From contig CAXXGW010000009.1 in assembly GCA_963666755.2 (NCBI GenBank), positions 1,984,001 to 2,048,000 of the forward strand: a DNA stretch of 64,000 nucleotides, given 5' to 3'. A model generated the notes under the pieces. The model saw only the letters and a program-made list of their open reading frames with translations, ran no database searches and was not told the origin of the DNA. This document shows, piece by piece, positions 18,954 to 27,268 of this stretch. How positions within the stretch are numbered: position 1 is the stretch's first letter; each line of letters opens with the position of its first letter. Position numbers and translations under genes: made by a program. Source of the DNA: CAXXOK01 sp963666755. Its GTDB lineage: Bacteria > Bacillota > Clostridia > Christensenellales > Aristaeellaceae.

Positions 18954-20116
18954 TATTCGGCTTCCGCATCCTTGCGGGTGGGATCCAGCGGGTGTACATG
19001 GCGGCTCTTGAACCAGTCCAAGCCCCGGCTGCCCAGCAAGCGCTGTGCAAGCTCGTACAGCCCCGCCTGCGAAAAGTACGCGTGCTCGCCTGCGGGCGGT
19101 TTCTGTATTTCCTGCGCCCATTGCGCCGGGGTGATGTCGAGCTTCTTCAGAATATACTCCTCGTCCTCCCGCATGTCCGCCTCGGGGTACGCGGGGCGCG
19201 CCAGCTCCTCCAGCGCCTCCTCACGGGTCATTTCTCCGTTGAGTACCAGGCAGGAGAGGTGGTAGCGCCTTTTATCGTACCCGAAACGTTTGGGCAGGTA
19301 CACAGACTGGAACCACTTGGTAAACCGACTTTCAAAATGCTTGCCGCCGTAATACTCCCAGCCGAAACGATCCCGTAAAAAGGCAATCGCGTCTTTCTTG
19401 GTATAGGGCACATAGTCCAGCAGGTTTACTTTTGTAACTCCCGGGATGCCGAACCAGGCTTCCCGCAGGTTCAGGTGGATATATTTCCGCAGGCTTTTCC
19501 CCCGCCCGTGCTTGCGGTATACGCTGCGAATCTCCCAATAATCCCGGTAGCTGTGCTGCGCGCTGAACGGCGCGCTTGCGCCCTCGGTCGCAAGGTTGCT
19601 GCCGTTAAGCAGATACTTGACGCCGTACTCCTTGGCGAAGCGGTACACCGCCGCGCAAAAAAGGTGATCCTGCGGCACGTCCAGATTCGCAAGCCCTGAA
19701 AGCAGATAGGCGCGCTGCAGCTCCTTCATGGTAGGCCAGTCCATCACGATGGTGTGCAGCTCGTACCCCAGACCGTTGCACACGCGCTCGATGTTGCGCA
19801 CCGCCATCTCGCTGTTCCAGCCGGTATCCACATGCACGGCCAGTACGCGCAGCCCCTGCTCGTGTGCCACATACGCCATGTAGGAGCTGTCCACCCCGCC
19901 GGAGAGGCCCAGAACGCAGTCAAACTCGCGGCCTTCGCCCGCTTTCTTCATCGCAGCCACGATCTCGCGCAGCTGGGCGTCGCTGCTGCCGGGGCGGTAG
20001 CCGCGCAGCTCCGTCTGCGCCAGGTAACGGTCGCAAACGCTGCAATGCCCTTGGGCATCAAAGGTTACGCCGGGGTCGCTGTCGTCCATCACGCATCGCG
20101 TGCAAAGTTTACTCAT
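18953..20116 (-). CDS. N-acetyl sugar amidotransferase (WbpG/PseA family)
   Basis: 387 residues. This PP-loop ATPase family converts a carboxamide or acetyl group on UDP-sugars to an amidine, for example in pseudaminic and legionaminic acid or LPS sugars. The N-terminus has paired cysteines CTRCVMDD and CSVCD that probably bind a metal; the ATP PP-loop is LGLSGGVDSSYMA. Conserved GSNLATEG and DYVPYTKKDAIAFL follow. Start MSKLCTRC at 20116 with GGAGG upstream. No glutaminase partner (HisH-like) and no other Pse/Leg genes are near, so it is an orphan; wecE lies 17 kb away. Confidence 0.85.
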   Translation of the reverse strand: MSKLCTRCVMDDSDPGVTFDAQGHCSVCDRYLAQTELRGYRPGSSDAQLREIVAAMKKAGEGREFDCVLGLSGGVDSSYMAYVAHEQGLRVLAVHVDTGWNSEMAVRNIERVCNGLGYELHTIVMDWPTMKELQRAYLLSGLANLDVPQDHLFCAAVYRFAKEYGVKYLLNGSNLATEGASAPFSAQHSYRDYWEIRSVYRKHGRGKSLRKYIHLNLREAWFGIPGVTKVNLLDYVPYTKKDAIAFLRDRFGWEYYGGKHFESRFTKWFQSVYLPKRFGYDKRRYHLSCLVLNGEMTREEALEELARPAYPEADMREDEEYILKKLDITPAQWAQEIQKPPAGEHAYFSQAGLYELAQRLLGSRGLDWFKSRHVHPLDPTRKDAEAE

Positions 20117-20185
20117 GGTAATGCCTCCGTCAGGGTCGGTTTTTGCAGCGGTCCGGCGTTGCCCGCCCGCCGCATAAGCGTTTGC

Positions 20186-20215
20186 ATCATAGCATTTCAC
20201 GCCCGCGCTTGTCAA
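20186..20215 (-). promoter_or_regulatory. Promoter of the N-acetyl sugar amidotransferase
   Basis: Reverse strand TTGACA, 18 bases, TATGAT. Confidence 0.8.
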
Positions 20216-20338
20216 GCCGAGGGGCCGCCCGCCAGCCCTGCTTACGCGGGGTTGCAGTCATCAGCCTCTCTTCGGTTACGGATGGATTACAGAATCGACC
20301 CCAAATCGGTTCCGTTGCTGTCGCTCTGTAACCGAGGC

Positions 20339-20367
20339 TTGACGCTCCTTGGAAAAACCGTTACAAT
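20339..20367 (+). promoter_or_regulatory. Promoter of the transglutaminase-pil operon
   Basis: TTGACG, 17 bases, TACAAT, about 80 bases before the first start codon. Confidence 0.8.
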
Positions 20368-20445
20368 AGGCGCAGGTTCGTAGTAGATAGGCATAGAACG
20401 CAAAGCGGGCGCTTCCGCACCCGCCGGCGAAACGGAGCGTGACCT

Positions 20446-21264
20446 ATGACGAGGCAGCCTGCAGAACGCGGTTACACCGTTTGGCTCGCGCTCGTTTTCA
20501 CGTTCGCGCTTTGCGTTGCGCTGGCGGCGGCCGCCGCCTTCTACCCGCAGGCGGACGGGGCCGTGCTCCTGCGCGACGAGGGCACCACCGTCGATGCCAG
20601 CCATGCCGATCAGGGGTATGTGATGGTGCGCCACACCCCCGTTGCAAAAAAGCTGAAAATGCGCATCACCAAAGGGGATCAGCAGCTCACCTACGATCTG
20701 GCCTCCGACGACAACTATGAAACTTTCCTGCTGGGTTTTGGCAGCGGCAGCTATAAAATCCAGGTGTTCTTACAGGTGTCCGGCAAGCGCTACAGCAATG
20801 ATTCCAGCATAAAACTGGATGTCGAACTGGCCGACGAAACCCTGCCCTTTCTCTACCCCAACCAGTATGTACATTACACGGCAGATAGCTCTGCCGTCGC
20901 CAAGGCCGCGGAGCTTTGCGGCGGTTTGGAATCGCCTGCCGACCGCCTCAGCGCGGTGCGTAAGTATGTTGTCAAAGCTATCCTGTACGATTACGTGCGC
21001 GCCAGCACCGTAACCACGGGCTACCTGCCCGTTGTGGATGAGGTACTGGCTGAGGGCAAGGGCATCTGCTTTGATTACGCAGCCCTGACCGCCTGCATGC
21101 TGCGCACGCAGGGCATCCCCACCAAGCTGGTAATCGGCTATGCCGATACAATTTACCATGCCTGGAACGAAGTATGGATCGACGGAGAGTGGCAGCGCAT
21201 CGACACCACCGCCGAAGCCAACCATATGAAAGTCAAAAAATACACAGACGAGCGCGTCTACTGA
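20446..21264 (+). CDS. Membrane-anchored transglutaminase-like protein
   Basis: 272 residues. One N-terminal membrane segment (about residues 11-32) is followed by a beta-rich domain and a papain-like transglutaminase domain with the triad Cys in GKGICFDYAAL, His in YHAWNEVW and Asp in QRIDTTAEA. These domains act as transglutaminases or proteases on cell-surface proteins; the site is probably outside the cell. It ends 20 bases before the pilC-type gene and shares its promoter, so it may process or stabilise the pilus-like fibre; that link is inference. Confidence 0.88.
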   Translation: MTRQPAERGYTVWLALVFTFALCVALAAAAAFYPQADGAVLLRDEGTTVDASHADQGYVMVRHTPVAKKLKMRITKGDQQLTYDLASDDNYETFLLGFGSGSYKIQVFLQVSGKRYSNDSSIKLDVELADETLPFLYPNQYVHYTADSSAVAKAAELCGGLESPADRLSAVRKYVVKAILYDYVRASTVTTGYLPVVDEVLAEGKGICFDYAALTACMLRTQGIPTKLVIGYADTIYHAWNEVWIDGEWQRIDTTAEANHMKVKKYTDERVY

Positions 21265-21284
21265 ACCGACAAGGAGGTACCTGT

Positions 21285-22346
21285 ATGGCCGACCACCGGG
21301 CGGGCAAACTTAAAAGCGCGCGTTTGGACGCGGACGAGCTTTCCATCCTTTGCGAACAGATTGCGCTGATCCTCCATTCCGGTCTGCCCCTGCACGAAGG
21401 GGTGGAGGCCTTGTGTGATAATTACCGTCACACCCGGCTTTCCGACCGTTTTGAGGCGCTGAATCAGGAAGTGCTGGATACCGGCTCGCTCTACCGCGGC
21501 ATCGTGGCGGCGGGCATCTTCCCGCGTTACCTGTCCGAAATGGCGCACATCGGCGAGCGTACCGGCGAGCTGGACACCGTCATGAACGGGCTGGCGCTTT
21601 ATTACCGGCGCGAGGCGAAAATCCGCCGTGCGATCGTCAACGCCATAACCTATCCCATTATCCTGATCGCCATTATGGCAGTGCTCATTTTGGTGCTGGT
21701 TACCAACGTGCTGCCCATTTTTGAGGATGTGTTCCGGGGCATGGGGCTGGATGTATCCACCAACCCTTGGATGCGGGTAGGCATTGGAGTTGGAAACGCA
21801 GCGCTGATCATCGCGGGCGCGGCCATCCTCATTACGCTGGTGGTGCTGTTGCTGCTGCGCACTGACCGCAGCGGCAAGGTACGGGCGTTCCTGCTGCGTT
21901 ATATCGCCCCGCTGCGGCGCACCGGGGATAAAATCAGCGCCGGGCGTTTTGCTTCCGTCATGGCCATGATGCTGCGCGGCGGCTTTCCGTTGGACGAAAG
22001 CCTCAAGCTGGTAAGCAGCGTGGTCAATAGCGCCGACGTGGCCCAAAAGGTCGAAGCCTGCCGCCGGCGGATGGAAGCCGGGGCTTCGTTCCCGGACGCC
22101 GTCGAAAGTCTGGGCATTTTTGAAACCCTGCACAGCCGGATGATCCGCGTCGGCTTTCAGGCCGGACAGACCGACGTTGTTATGCAACGGCTCGCCGAAA
22201 TTTATGAGGACGAGGTGGACGACGCCATCGCCCATACGGTTTCGATTATCGAGCCTTCGCTGGTCGCGCTGATGTCCGTCGTCATCGGTGCCATCCTGCT
22301 GGCGGTCATGCTGCCGCTCCTGTCCTTGATGGGCGGCATGGCCTGA
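21285..22346 (+). CDS. Type IV pilus/type II secretion inner membrane protein (PilC/GspF family)
   Basis: 353 residues with the duplicated GspF domain: first copy ELSILCEQIALILHSGLPL, second copy ISAGRFASVMAMMLRGGFPL, and three membrane segments (about 125-150, 168-190 and the C-terminal SLVALMSVVIGAILLAVMLP). GspF/PilC forms the membrane platform on which an ATPase builds a pilus. Start at 21285 with AAGGAGGT. Platform protein of the operon. Confidence 0.93.
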   Translation: MADHRAGKLKSARLDADELSILCEQIALILHSGLPLHEGVEALCDNYRHTRLSDRFEALNQEVLDTGSLYRGIVAAGIFPRYLSEMAHIGERTGELDTVMNGLALYYRREAKIRRAIVNAITYPIILIAIMAVLILVLVTNVLPIFEDVFRGMGLDVSTNPWMRVGIGVGNAALIIAGAAILITLVVLLLLRTDRSGKVRAFLLRYIAPLRRTGDKISAGRFASVMAMMLRGGFPLDESLKLVSSVVNSADVAQKVEACRRRMEAGASFPDAVESLGIFETLHSRMIRVGFQAGQTDVVMQRLAEIYEDEVDDAIAHTVSIIEPSLVALMSVVIGAILLAVMLPLLSLMGGMA

Positions 22347-22383
22347 ACGTACCGCACCTGCCGAAAGGAGGTTCAAACGCCGG

Positions 22384-22692
22384 ATGAAACCGTTTTTTCG
22401 CGGCATTGCCGTTACCCTTGCGGCTTTTCTGGCGATGCTCATGCTGCTGGTATTCGCCCTTTCGCAGGTGAATACCCGCAACGAGCAGGAGCAAGCCGTC
22501 GCGCTGCGGGAAGCCGTGCTGCGCGCCACCCTTGCCTGTTATGCCGTGGAGGGGCGCTACCCACCCGACGCTGCCTATCTGCGCACCAATTACGGGCTTG
22601 TGTATGATCAGGAGCGCTACATCGTATCCATCCGCGCTTTTGCGGATAACCTGCTGCCCGACATCGCCGTGCTGAGCGGTCAGGGAGGTTGA
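22384..22692 (+). CDS. Small pilin-like membrane protein
   Basis: 102 residues. One N-terminal hydrophobic helix (about 8-28) is followed by a short extracellular part with LACYAVEGRYPPDAAYL and YGLVYDQERYIV, like minor pseudopilins of Clostridia. The usual prepilin peptidase Gly-Phe-Thr-Leu-Glu motif is not seen. Its position within the pil operon supports a minor subunit role. Confidence 0.7.
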   Translation: MKPFFRGIAVTLAAFLAMLMLLVFALSQVNTRNEQEQAVALREAVLRATLACYAVEGRYPPDAAYLRTNYGLVYDQERYIVSIRAFADNLLPDIAVLSGQGG

Positions 22693-22696
22693 GGGG

Positions 22697-23200
22697 ATGA
22701 AACGCATCGCATCGCCCACCAACCATAGCATCCCCACGGCGTTTGTGTTTCTGCTGATCGGGATGTTCGCGCTAACATCGCTCACACTCACGCTGTTTGG
22801 CACCCGCGTATACCGCCGCGTAACGGATTCCGCCGCGCACAGCAGCGACGCGCAGCTTACGCTGAGCTATTTAAGCAACCGTGTGCGCACCTTCGACACG
22901 CAGGGCGGCGTGCAGCTTGCGCAGCGCGACGGTCTGTCCGTGCTCTGCCTGTACGAAACGCTGGAGGGCGAGCGCTACGAAACCGCCATCTATGCAACGC
23001 AGGGGGCCCTGTGGGAACGGTTTGCCTCTGCGGATGTTCCTTTTAACCCCGCCGACGCCGAACGGCTGGTCGATGTTCAATCCCTGCAATTTTCCAGCCC
23101 CGCGCCGCAGTTGATTCAGGCGACGGTGGTTATGGCGGACGGCGAGACGCGCAGCACCTTTATGGCGTTGCGCAGCGATCCGGCGGAGGAGGTGCCCTGA
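22697..23200 (+). CDS. Pilin-like membrane protein (DUF4860-like)
   Basis: 167 residues with one N-terminal helix (about 14-36) and a beta-rich outside domain (YLSNRVRTFDTQGGVQL, ESLQF-like VQSLQFSS). It resembles DUF4860 proteins found in reduced type IV pilus loci of Clostridia. Starts 4 bases after the preceding gene. Likely a minor pilin. Confidence 0.65.
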   Translation: MKRIASPTNHSIPTAFVFLLIGMFALTSLTLTLFGTRVYRRVTDSAAHSSDAQLTLSYLSNRVRTFDTQGGVQLAQRDGLSVLCLYETLEGERYETAIYATQGALWERFASADVPFNPADAERLVDVQSLQFSSPAPQLIQATVVMADGETRSTFMALRSDPAEEVP

Positions 23201-23204
23201 AGCA

Positions 23205-23603
23205 ATGCAGTCCGGGAAAAACAATATGCTGCTGGTGGAACTGCTGATCGTACTGCTGTTTTTTGCCCTTTCGCAGGCGATCGTCGTGCAGGTATTCGCC
23301 CGGGCGCAGCAGGTAAACCATGCGGCCGATCTGCAAAGCCGTACGCTGAGCACCGCGCAGAATGCCGCCGAAGCGCTGGCCGTAAGCGAAGACCCGGCCG
23401 CAACGCTGCAACAGCTCGGGTTTACCGCTGCCGACGGCGCCTACGTCCTATCCTTGGAAGGGGAGTATGTGCTGAGCGCAAGCATCCTGCGCGCGGCACA
23501 GCCCGCCGGGATGCTGACCACCGTACAGATCGAAGGGCAGCGCGCCGACGAAACGCTCTTTACCCTGCCCGCCTGCCAGTACCGGGAGGTGACAGCTCCG
23601 TGA
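23205..23603 (+). CDS. Pilin-like membrane protein
   Basis: 132 residues: N-terminal MQSGKNNMLLVELLIVLLFF is short and hydrophobic with a Glu (VELLIVLLF) in the position expected for the pilin Glu5, then a small globular domain. Best reading is a type II/IV minor pseudopilin. Overlaps the next gene by 4 bases. Confidence 0.7.
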   Translation: MQSGKNNMLLVELLIVLLFFALSQAIVVQVFARAQQVNHAADLQSRTLSTAQNAAEALAVSEDPAATLQQLGFTAADGAYVLSLEGEYVLSASILRAAQPAGMLTTVQIEGQRADETLFTLPACQYREVTAP

Positions 23604-24094
23604 GGCAAAAAACCGAGTACCGTGTCGGCGTAGGCGCCAGTTCCATCCTGATGATTCTGGTGGTGCTTTCCCTCACGGCGCTAAGTCTGCTGTCCCTGTC
23701 CAGCGCACGTAACAATCAGGCGCTTTCCAACCGCAACTTGAGCATGACGATACAGTATTATAAAGCCGCCGCCTCCGCGCAGCGCAAGCTGGCCGCCATG
23801 GACGCGGTGCTTGTACAACACGCCGGTGCGGCGCTTACCCGTGCCCAGTGGCAATCCGCATTCGATGCGGATTGCCTGACCGATATTCGCCTGACCGATG
23901 CGCTTACCTTTGCCTTTGCGGTGGATGCGGGCGCCGGGCGCACCCTGACCGTAGAAGGAACCCTGACCCCCGACGCGCTGCCCCGTTATCACCTGACCTG
24001 CCACGAATTGCGCAGCACCGCGCTGGAAACCGAACAGCCCCTGCTGCTTCTCAACCCGCCGACCACCGCGCCGGAGGGGCAAACCAACCCATAG
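23600..24094 (+). CDS. Hypothetical pilus-operon membrane protein
   Basis: 164 residues, one N-terminal helix (GASSILMILVVLSLTALSLL) and a small outside domain. GTG start at 23600 overlaps the previous TGA. Family not recognised beyond its place in the operon; resembles PilX/GspK-like minor subunits in layout only. Confidence 0.6.
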   Translation: MRQKTEYRVGVGASSILMILVVLSLTALSLLSLSSARNNQALSNRNLSMTIQYYKAAASAQRKLAAMDAVLVQHAGAALTRAQWQSAFDADCLTDIRLTDALTFAFAVDAGAGRTLTVEGTLTPDALPRYHLTCHELRSTALETEQPLLLLNPPTTAPEGQTNP

Positions 24095-24108
24095 AAACGA
24101 GGGATTCC

Positions 24109-25179
24109 ATGGATTCTGATACTCTCCAGCTGGACACGTTCCTGCGTGCCATCCTCCAGAAGCGAGGCTCGGACGTCTACATCGTGCCGGGCGCGCGCGT
24201 GATGGCCAAAGTGAACGATCAGCTGGAGCCCCTGTCCGAACAGAAGCTGCGCCTGGCCGACTGTGAGGAGCTGATCCAGCAGATATACGCCTGCGCCGAC
24301 AAGCGCTCCATCGCCCACCTCCGGGAGGAAGGCGACGATGATTTTTCCTTCGGGCTGGCCAATCTGGGGCGTTTCCGCTGCAACGCCTTCAAGCAGCGCG
24401 GCACGCTCGCCGCAGTGCTGCGTGTGGTTCCCTTCGACCTTCCGGACGCAAAGGCGCTGTCCATTCCCGAAGCGGTGTTGAACCTGAGCCAGCGCAAGCG
24501 TGGCATGGCCTTGGTAACCGGCCCTGCCGGCAGCGGGAAAACCACCACACTCGCCTGCGTGATCGACCGTATTAACCGCAGCCGCAGCGGGCACATCATC
24601 ACGCTGGAGGACCCGATCGAGTACATCCACCCGCACAAGAAGTGTCTGGTAACCCAGCGCGAAATCGCCAACGATACCCGCACCTTTGCGGGCGCGTTGC
24701 GCGCCTCGCTGCGGCAGGCGCCGGACGTGATCCTGCTGGGGGAAATGCGCGATTTTGACACCATCCAGACCGCGCTGACCGCTGCAGAAACCGGGCATCT
24801 GCTGTTTTCGACCCTGCATACACTGGGGGCCAGCAAAACCATTGACCGTATTATCGACGTATTTCCGGCGACGCAGCAGCAGCAGGTGCGCATCCAGCTT
24901 TCCATGGTTTTGCAGGCGGTGGTTAGCCAGCAGTTAATCCCCACGGTAGACGGGGGCATTGTGCCCGCCTTTGAAGTGATGTTTGTCAACAGCGCCATCG
25001 CCAACATGATCCGGGAAAACAAAGTGCAGCAGATCGATAACGTGATTTACGCCGGCGCCGCCGAAGGCATGATTCCGATGGACGGGGAAATCCTGCGCCT
25101 GTACCGCGAGGGGCGCATCAGCCGCGAGAATGCCCTGCTCTATGCCATGAACCCGGATCAGATGCAGCGGAAGCTGTAG
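24109..25179 (+). CDS. pilT: Type IV pilus retraction-type ATPase
   Basis: 356 residues. Walker A GPAGSGKTTT, Asp box VITLEDPIEY-like ITLEDPIEYIH, Walker B VILLGEMRD and His box GHLLFSTLHT identify a PilT-type secretion ATPase. The 356-residue length fits PilT, not PilB, which has a long N-terminal domain. It is the only pilus ATPase in the window. Start ATG 24109 sits 14 bases after the previous stop. Last gene of the operon. Confidence 0.93.
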   Translation: MDSDTLQLDTFLRAILQKRGSDVYIVPGARVMAKVNDQLEPLSEQKLRLADCEELIQQIYACADKRSIAHLREEGDDDFSFGLANLGRFRCNAFKQRGTLAAVLRVVPFDLPDAKALSIPEAVLNLSQRKRGMALVTGPAGSGKTTTLACVIDRINRSRSGHIITLEDPIEYIHPHKKCLVTQREIANDTRTFAGALRASLRQAPDVILLGEMRDFDTIQTALTAAETGHLLFSTLHTLGASKTIDRIIDVFPATQQQQVRIQLSMVLQAVVSQQLIPTVDGGIVPAFEVMFVNSAIANMIRENKVQQIDNVIYAGAAEGMIPMDGEILRLYREGRISRENALLYAMNPDQMQRKL

Positions 25180-25393
25180 GCGTAAGGACGGCTCCATTGG
25201 GTTGTGCCCCCGGGCAGGAGCGCAGAGTCAAACCGGAGTGACGGGGCCGTTTCTGATGGAAACTGCGTTTTTCCGAACCCCCGATGCCGGAACTGGCGCG
25301 CGCGGCTAGTTGTTCTGTTCCTGACGGGTTTGCGGAGTTGGGCACAGGGGCTGGATGCCTCCCTTGGGATGTCAGGCTGCATTCCTGCGCAGT
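25180..25393. other. Spacer with nothing recognised
   Basis: 214 bases between pilT and its terminator; no supported gene or structure. Confidence 0.4.
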
Positions 25394-25424
25394 AAACCCC
25401 GGAGATTGTACTCCGGGGTTTTTC
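25394..25424 (+). terminator. Terminator of the pil operon
   Basis: Stem AACCCCGGAG / CTCCGGGGTT followed by TTTTT. The arm sequence CCCCGGAG recurs in the hairpins of the repeat array just downstream. Confidence 0.8.
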
Positions 25425-25560
25425 ATCCCCTTTATCCAGAGTATGAGCCCGCTCGCCTCATCGCCCTTCGCGCTGTGCACTCACTTTGGCGTACGCGCGC
25501 TGCGGCGGGGTGGGCTTTCGCCATTGACCCGTCTCCGCTGCGGCGGCAGGGACGGCAAAG

Positions 25561-26147
25561 CCCCGGAGCATAAGCTCCGGGGCTCAGACCGTTGACAAAC
25601 TCTTTAAGGATGTTAGGATGCAGCTTGCTCAAAAAGGTTCAGATGCGCGAAGCCAAACCGGATAAGGGCGGGAGCGTACTCGGACGTACGTGACCGCCCT
25701 TATCCGGTACAGGCGACAAAGCAGATGGGCCTTTTTCAGCAGGCTGAACCCCGGAGCATAAACTCCGGGGCTCAGACCGTTGACAAACCCCTTTAAGATG
25801 CTAGGATGCAGCCTGCTCAAAAAGGTGCAGATGCGCGAAGCCAAACCGGATCAGGGCGGGAGCGTACACGGACGTACATGACCGCCCTTATCCGGTGCAG
25901 GCGACAAAGCAGATGGGCCTTTTTCAGCAGGCTGAACCCCGGAGCATAAGCTCCGGGGCTCAGACCGTTGACAAACCCCATAAAAATGACAGGAAGCAGC
26001 CTGCTCTAAAAGGTTCAGATGCATGAAGCCAAACCGGATAAGGGCGGGAGCGTACACGGACGTACGTGACCGCCCATTATCCGGTGCAGGCGACAAAGCA
26101 GATGGGCCTTTTTCAGCAGGCAAAGCCCCGGAGCATAAGCTCCGGGG
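25561..26147. repeat. Three tandem copies of a 188-base palindromic element, bounded by four identical hairpins
   Basis: A 22-base hairpin (arms CCCCGGAGC/TTA-loop/GCTCCGGGG; second copy has one changed base) recurs at 25561, 25749, 25937 and 26126, giving units of 188, 188 and 189 bases. Each unit also holds TTGACAAAC, an inner inverted repeat CCGGATAAGGGCGG / CCGCCCTTATCCGG around 25670-25706 (and equivalents), and outer arms CAGCNTGCTNAAAAAGG / CCTTTTTCAGCAGGCTG, so most of a unit can fold into one long stem. Copies differ by a few bases, partly compensatory-looking. No conserved start codon or frame. The last hairpin probably ends the SPFH operon. Read as a structured intergenic repeat, or an array of structured RNAs. 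Confidence 0.9.
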
Positions 26148-26171
26148 CTATTGTATCAGGGATGGTTCCGG

Positions 26172-27233
26172 TTACTCCACTTTCTGGCCGCAACTGGGGC
26201 AGAACTTTGCGCCCGGCTGCAGTTCGGCACCGCAACCCTTGCAGGTGTTCGCCACGGTCTGCGGCGCGCCGCACTCGGGGCAGAAACGGCTCCCCACCGG
26301 GATAGGTTTGCCGCACGCCACACAGGGCACCGTCGCTGCCTGCGGCGCGACAGGCGCCTGCGGCTGCTGCGCAGCGTTCATGCTCTGGGTAAACATCTGC
26401 CCCATAGCCGCGCCTGCGCCCATTCCCACACCCATCCCGGCCATACCGCCGTTGGGGTTGTTGGCCGCCTCGCGCATCGCCTCGGCCGCCTGATACTGCG
26501 TATACTTGTTCAAATCGCCAACCACGCCCATGGAGGTGCGCTTGTCGATGCTCTTCTCCACTTCTTCGGGCAGGCTGATGTTCTCAATCACAAAGCTGGT
26601 CAGCGACAGGCCCAGCGCTTCCACCTTGGGGTTAAGCGCCTTGAGGGAGTACTGGCTCAGTTCCTCATAATTGGCAGCCAAATCCAGCGCGGGGATTTTG
26701 CTCTCGGCAATCGCATCGCTCAGACCCGACACCAGCTGGCGCTTGATCTGGCCTTCCACATCCTCCACGGTGAACATGCCGTTGGTGCCGAACACTTCCT
26801 TGAGGAAGGTTTCCGGGTTGGTTACACGGAACGCATACACGCCGAACGCCCGGATGCGGATCATGCCGAACTCGGCGTCGCGCATCATCACGGGGTTGCT
26901 GGTGCCCCATTTGCGATCCAGAAACTGTTTGGTGTTGATAAAATACAAATCCGCTTTAAACGGAGAATTAAAGCCAAACTTCCACGCCTTAAGCGCGGTC
27001 ATGATGGGCATGTTCTGCGTGGTCAGCTCATAACGGCCGGGCTGGTAGATATCGGCCAGCTGCCCTTCGTTCACAAACACGGCAACCTGACTTTCGCGCA
27101 CCGTCAGCTGCGCGCCCATCATAATTTCCTTGCCGTTCATGTCGTAACGGTGCACCATCGTGTTCTGGGTATCGTCTTTCCATTCGATAACGTCAATCAG
27201 CTGGCTGGTTACGATATTTTTGATGAAGCCCAT
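26172..27233 (-). CDS. SPFH domain protein with C-terminal double zinc ribbon
   Basis: 353 residues. The N-terminal part (about 1-250) is the SPFH/band-7-like 'virion core protein' family (YdjI-like in Bacillus) with GFGMIRIRAFGVYAFRV-type strands and ISLPEEVEKSIDKRTSMGV. A Gly/Met/Gln-rich hinge follows (GGMAGMGVGMGAG), then two zinc ribbons CVACGKPIP...CPECG and CKGCGAELQ...CPSCG. No transmembrane helix. Such proteins are thought to form oligomeric scaffolds at membranes and are linked to stress in Bacillus (ydjGHI). Co-transcribed with the receiver-like gene 35 bases upstream. Confidence 0.88.
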   Translation of the reverse strand: MGFIKNIVTSQLIDVIEWKDDTQNTMVHRYDMNGKEIMMGAQLTVRESQVAVFVNEGQLADIYQPGRYELTTQNMPIMTALKAWKFGFNSPFKADLYFINTKQFLDRKWGTSNPVMMRDAEFGMIRIRAFGVYAFRVTNPETFLKEVFGTNGMFTVEDVEGQIKRQLVSGLSDAIAESKIPALDLAANYEELSQYSLKALNPKVEALGLSLTSFVIENISLPEEVEKSIDKRTSMGVVGDLNKYTQYQAAEAMREAANNPNGGMAGMGVGMGAGAAMGQMFTQSMNAAQQPQAPVAPQAATVPCVACGKPIPVGSRFCPECGAPQTVANTCKGCGAELQPGAKFCPSCGQKVE

Positions 27234-27268
27234 AGTCGTACCCCTCTCTTGCCCGTTGCCGGGTGTGT

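Noticed and set aside
25629..26123. Open frames across the tandem repeats that read like proteins (LLCRLYRIRAVTYVRV)
   Set aside because: They follow the repeat period, have no ribosome site or common start, and contain stops in one copy or another; the DNA structure explains them.
25561..26147. CRISPR array
   Set aside because: Units are 188 bases with conserved insides, not short repeats with unique spacers, and no cas genes are present.
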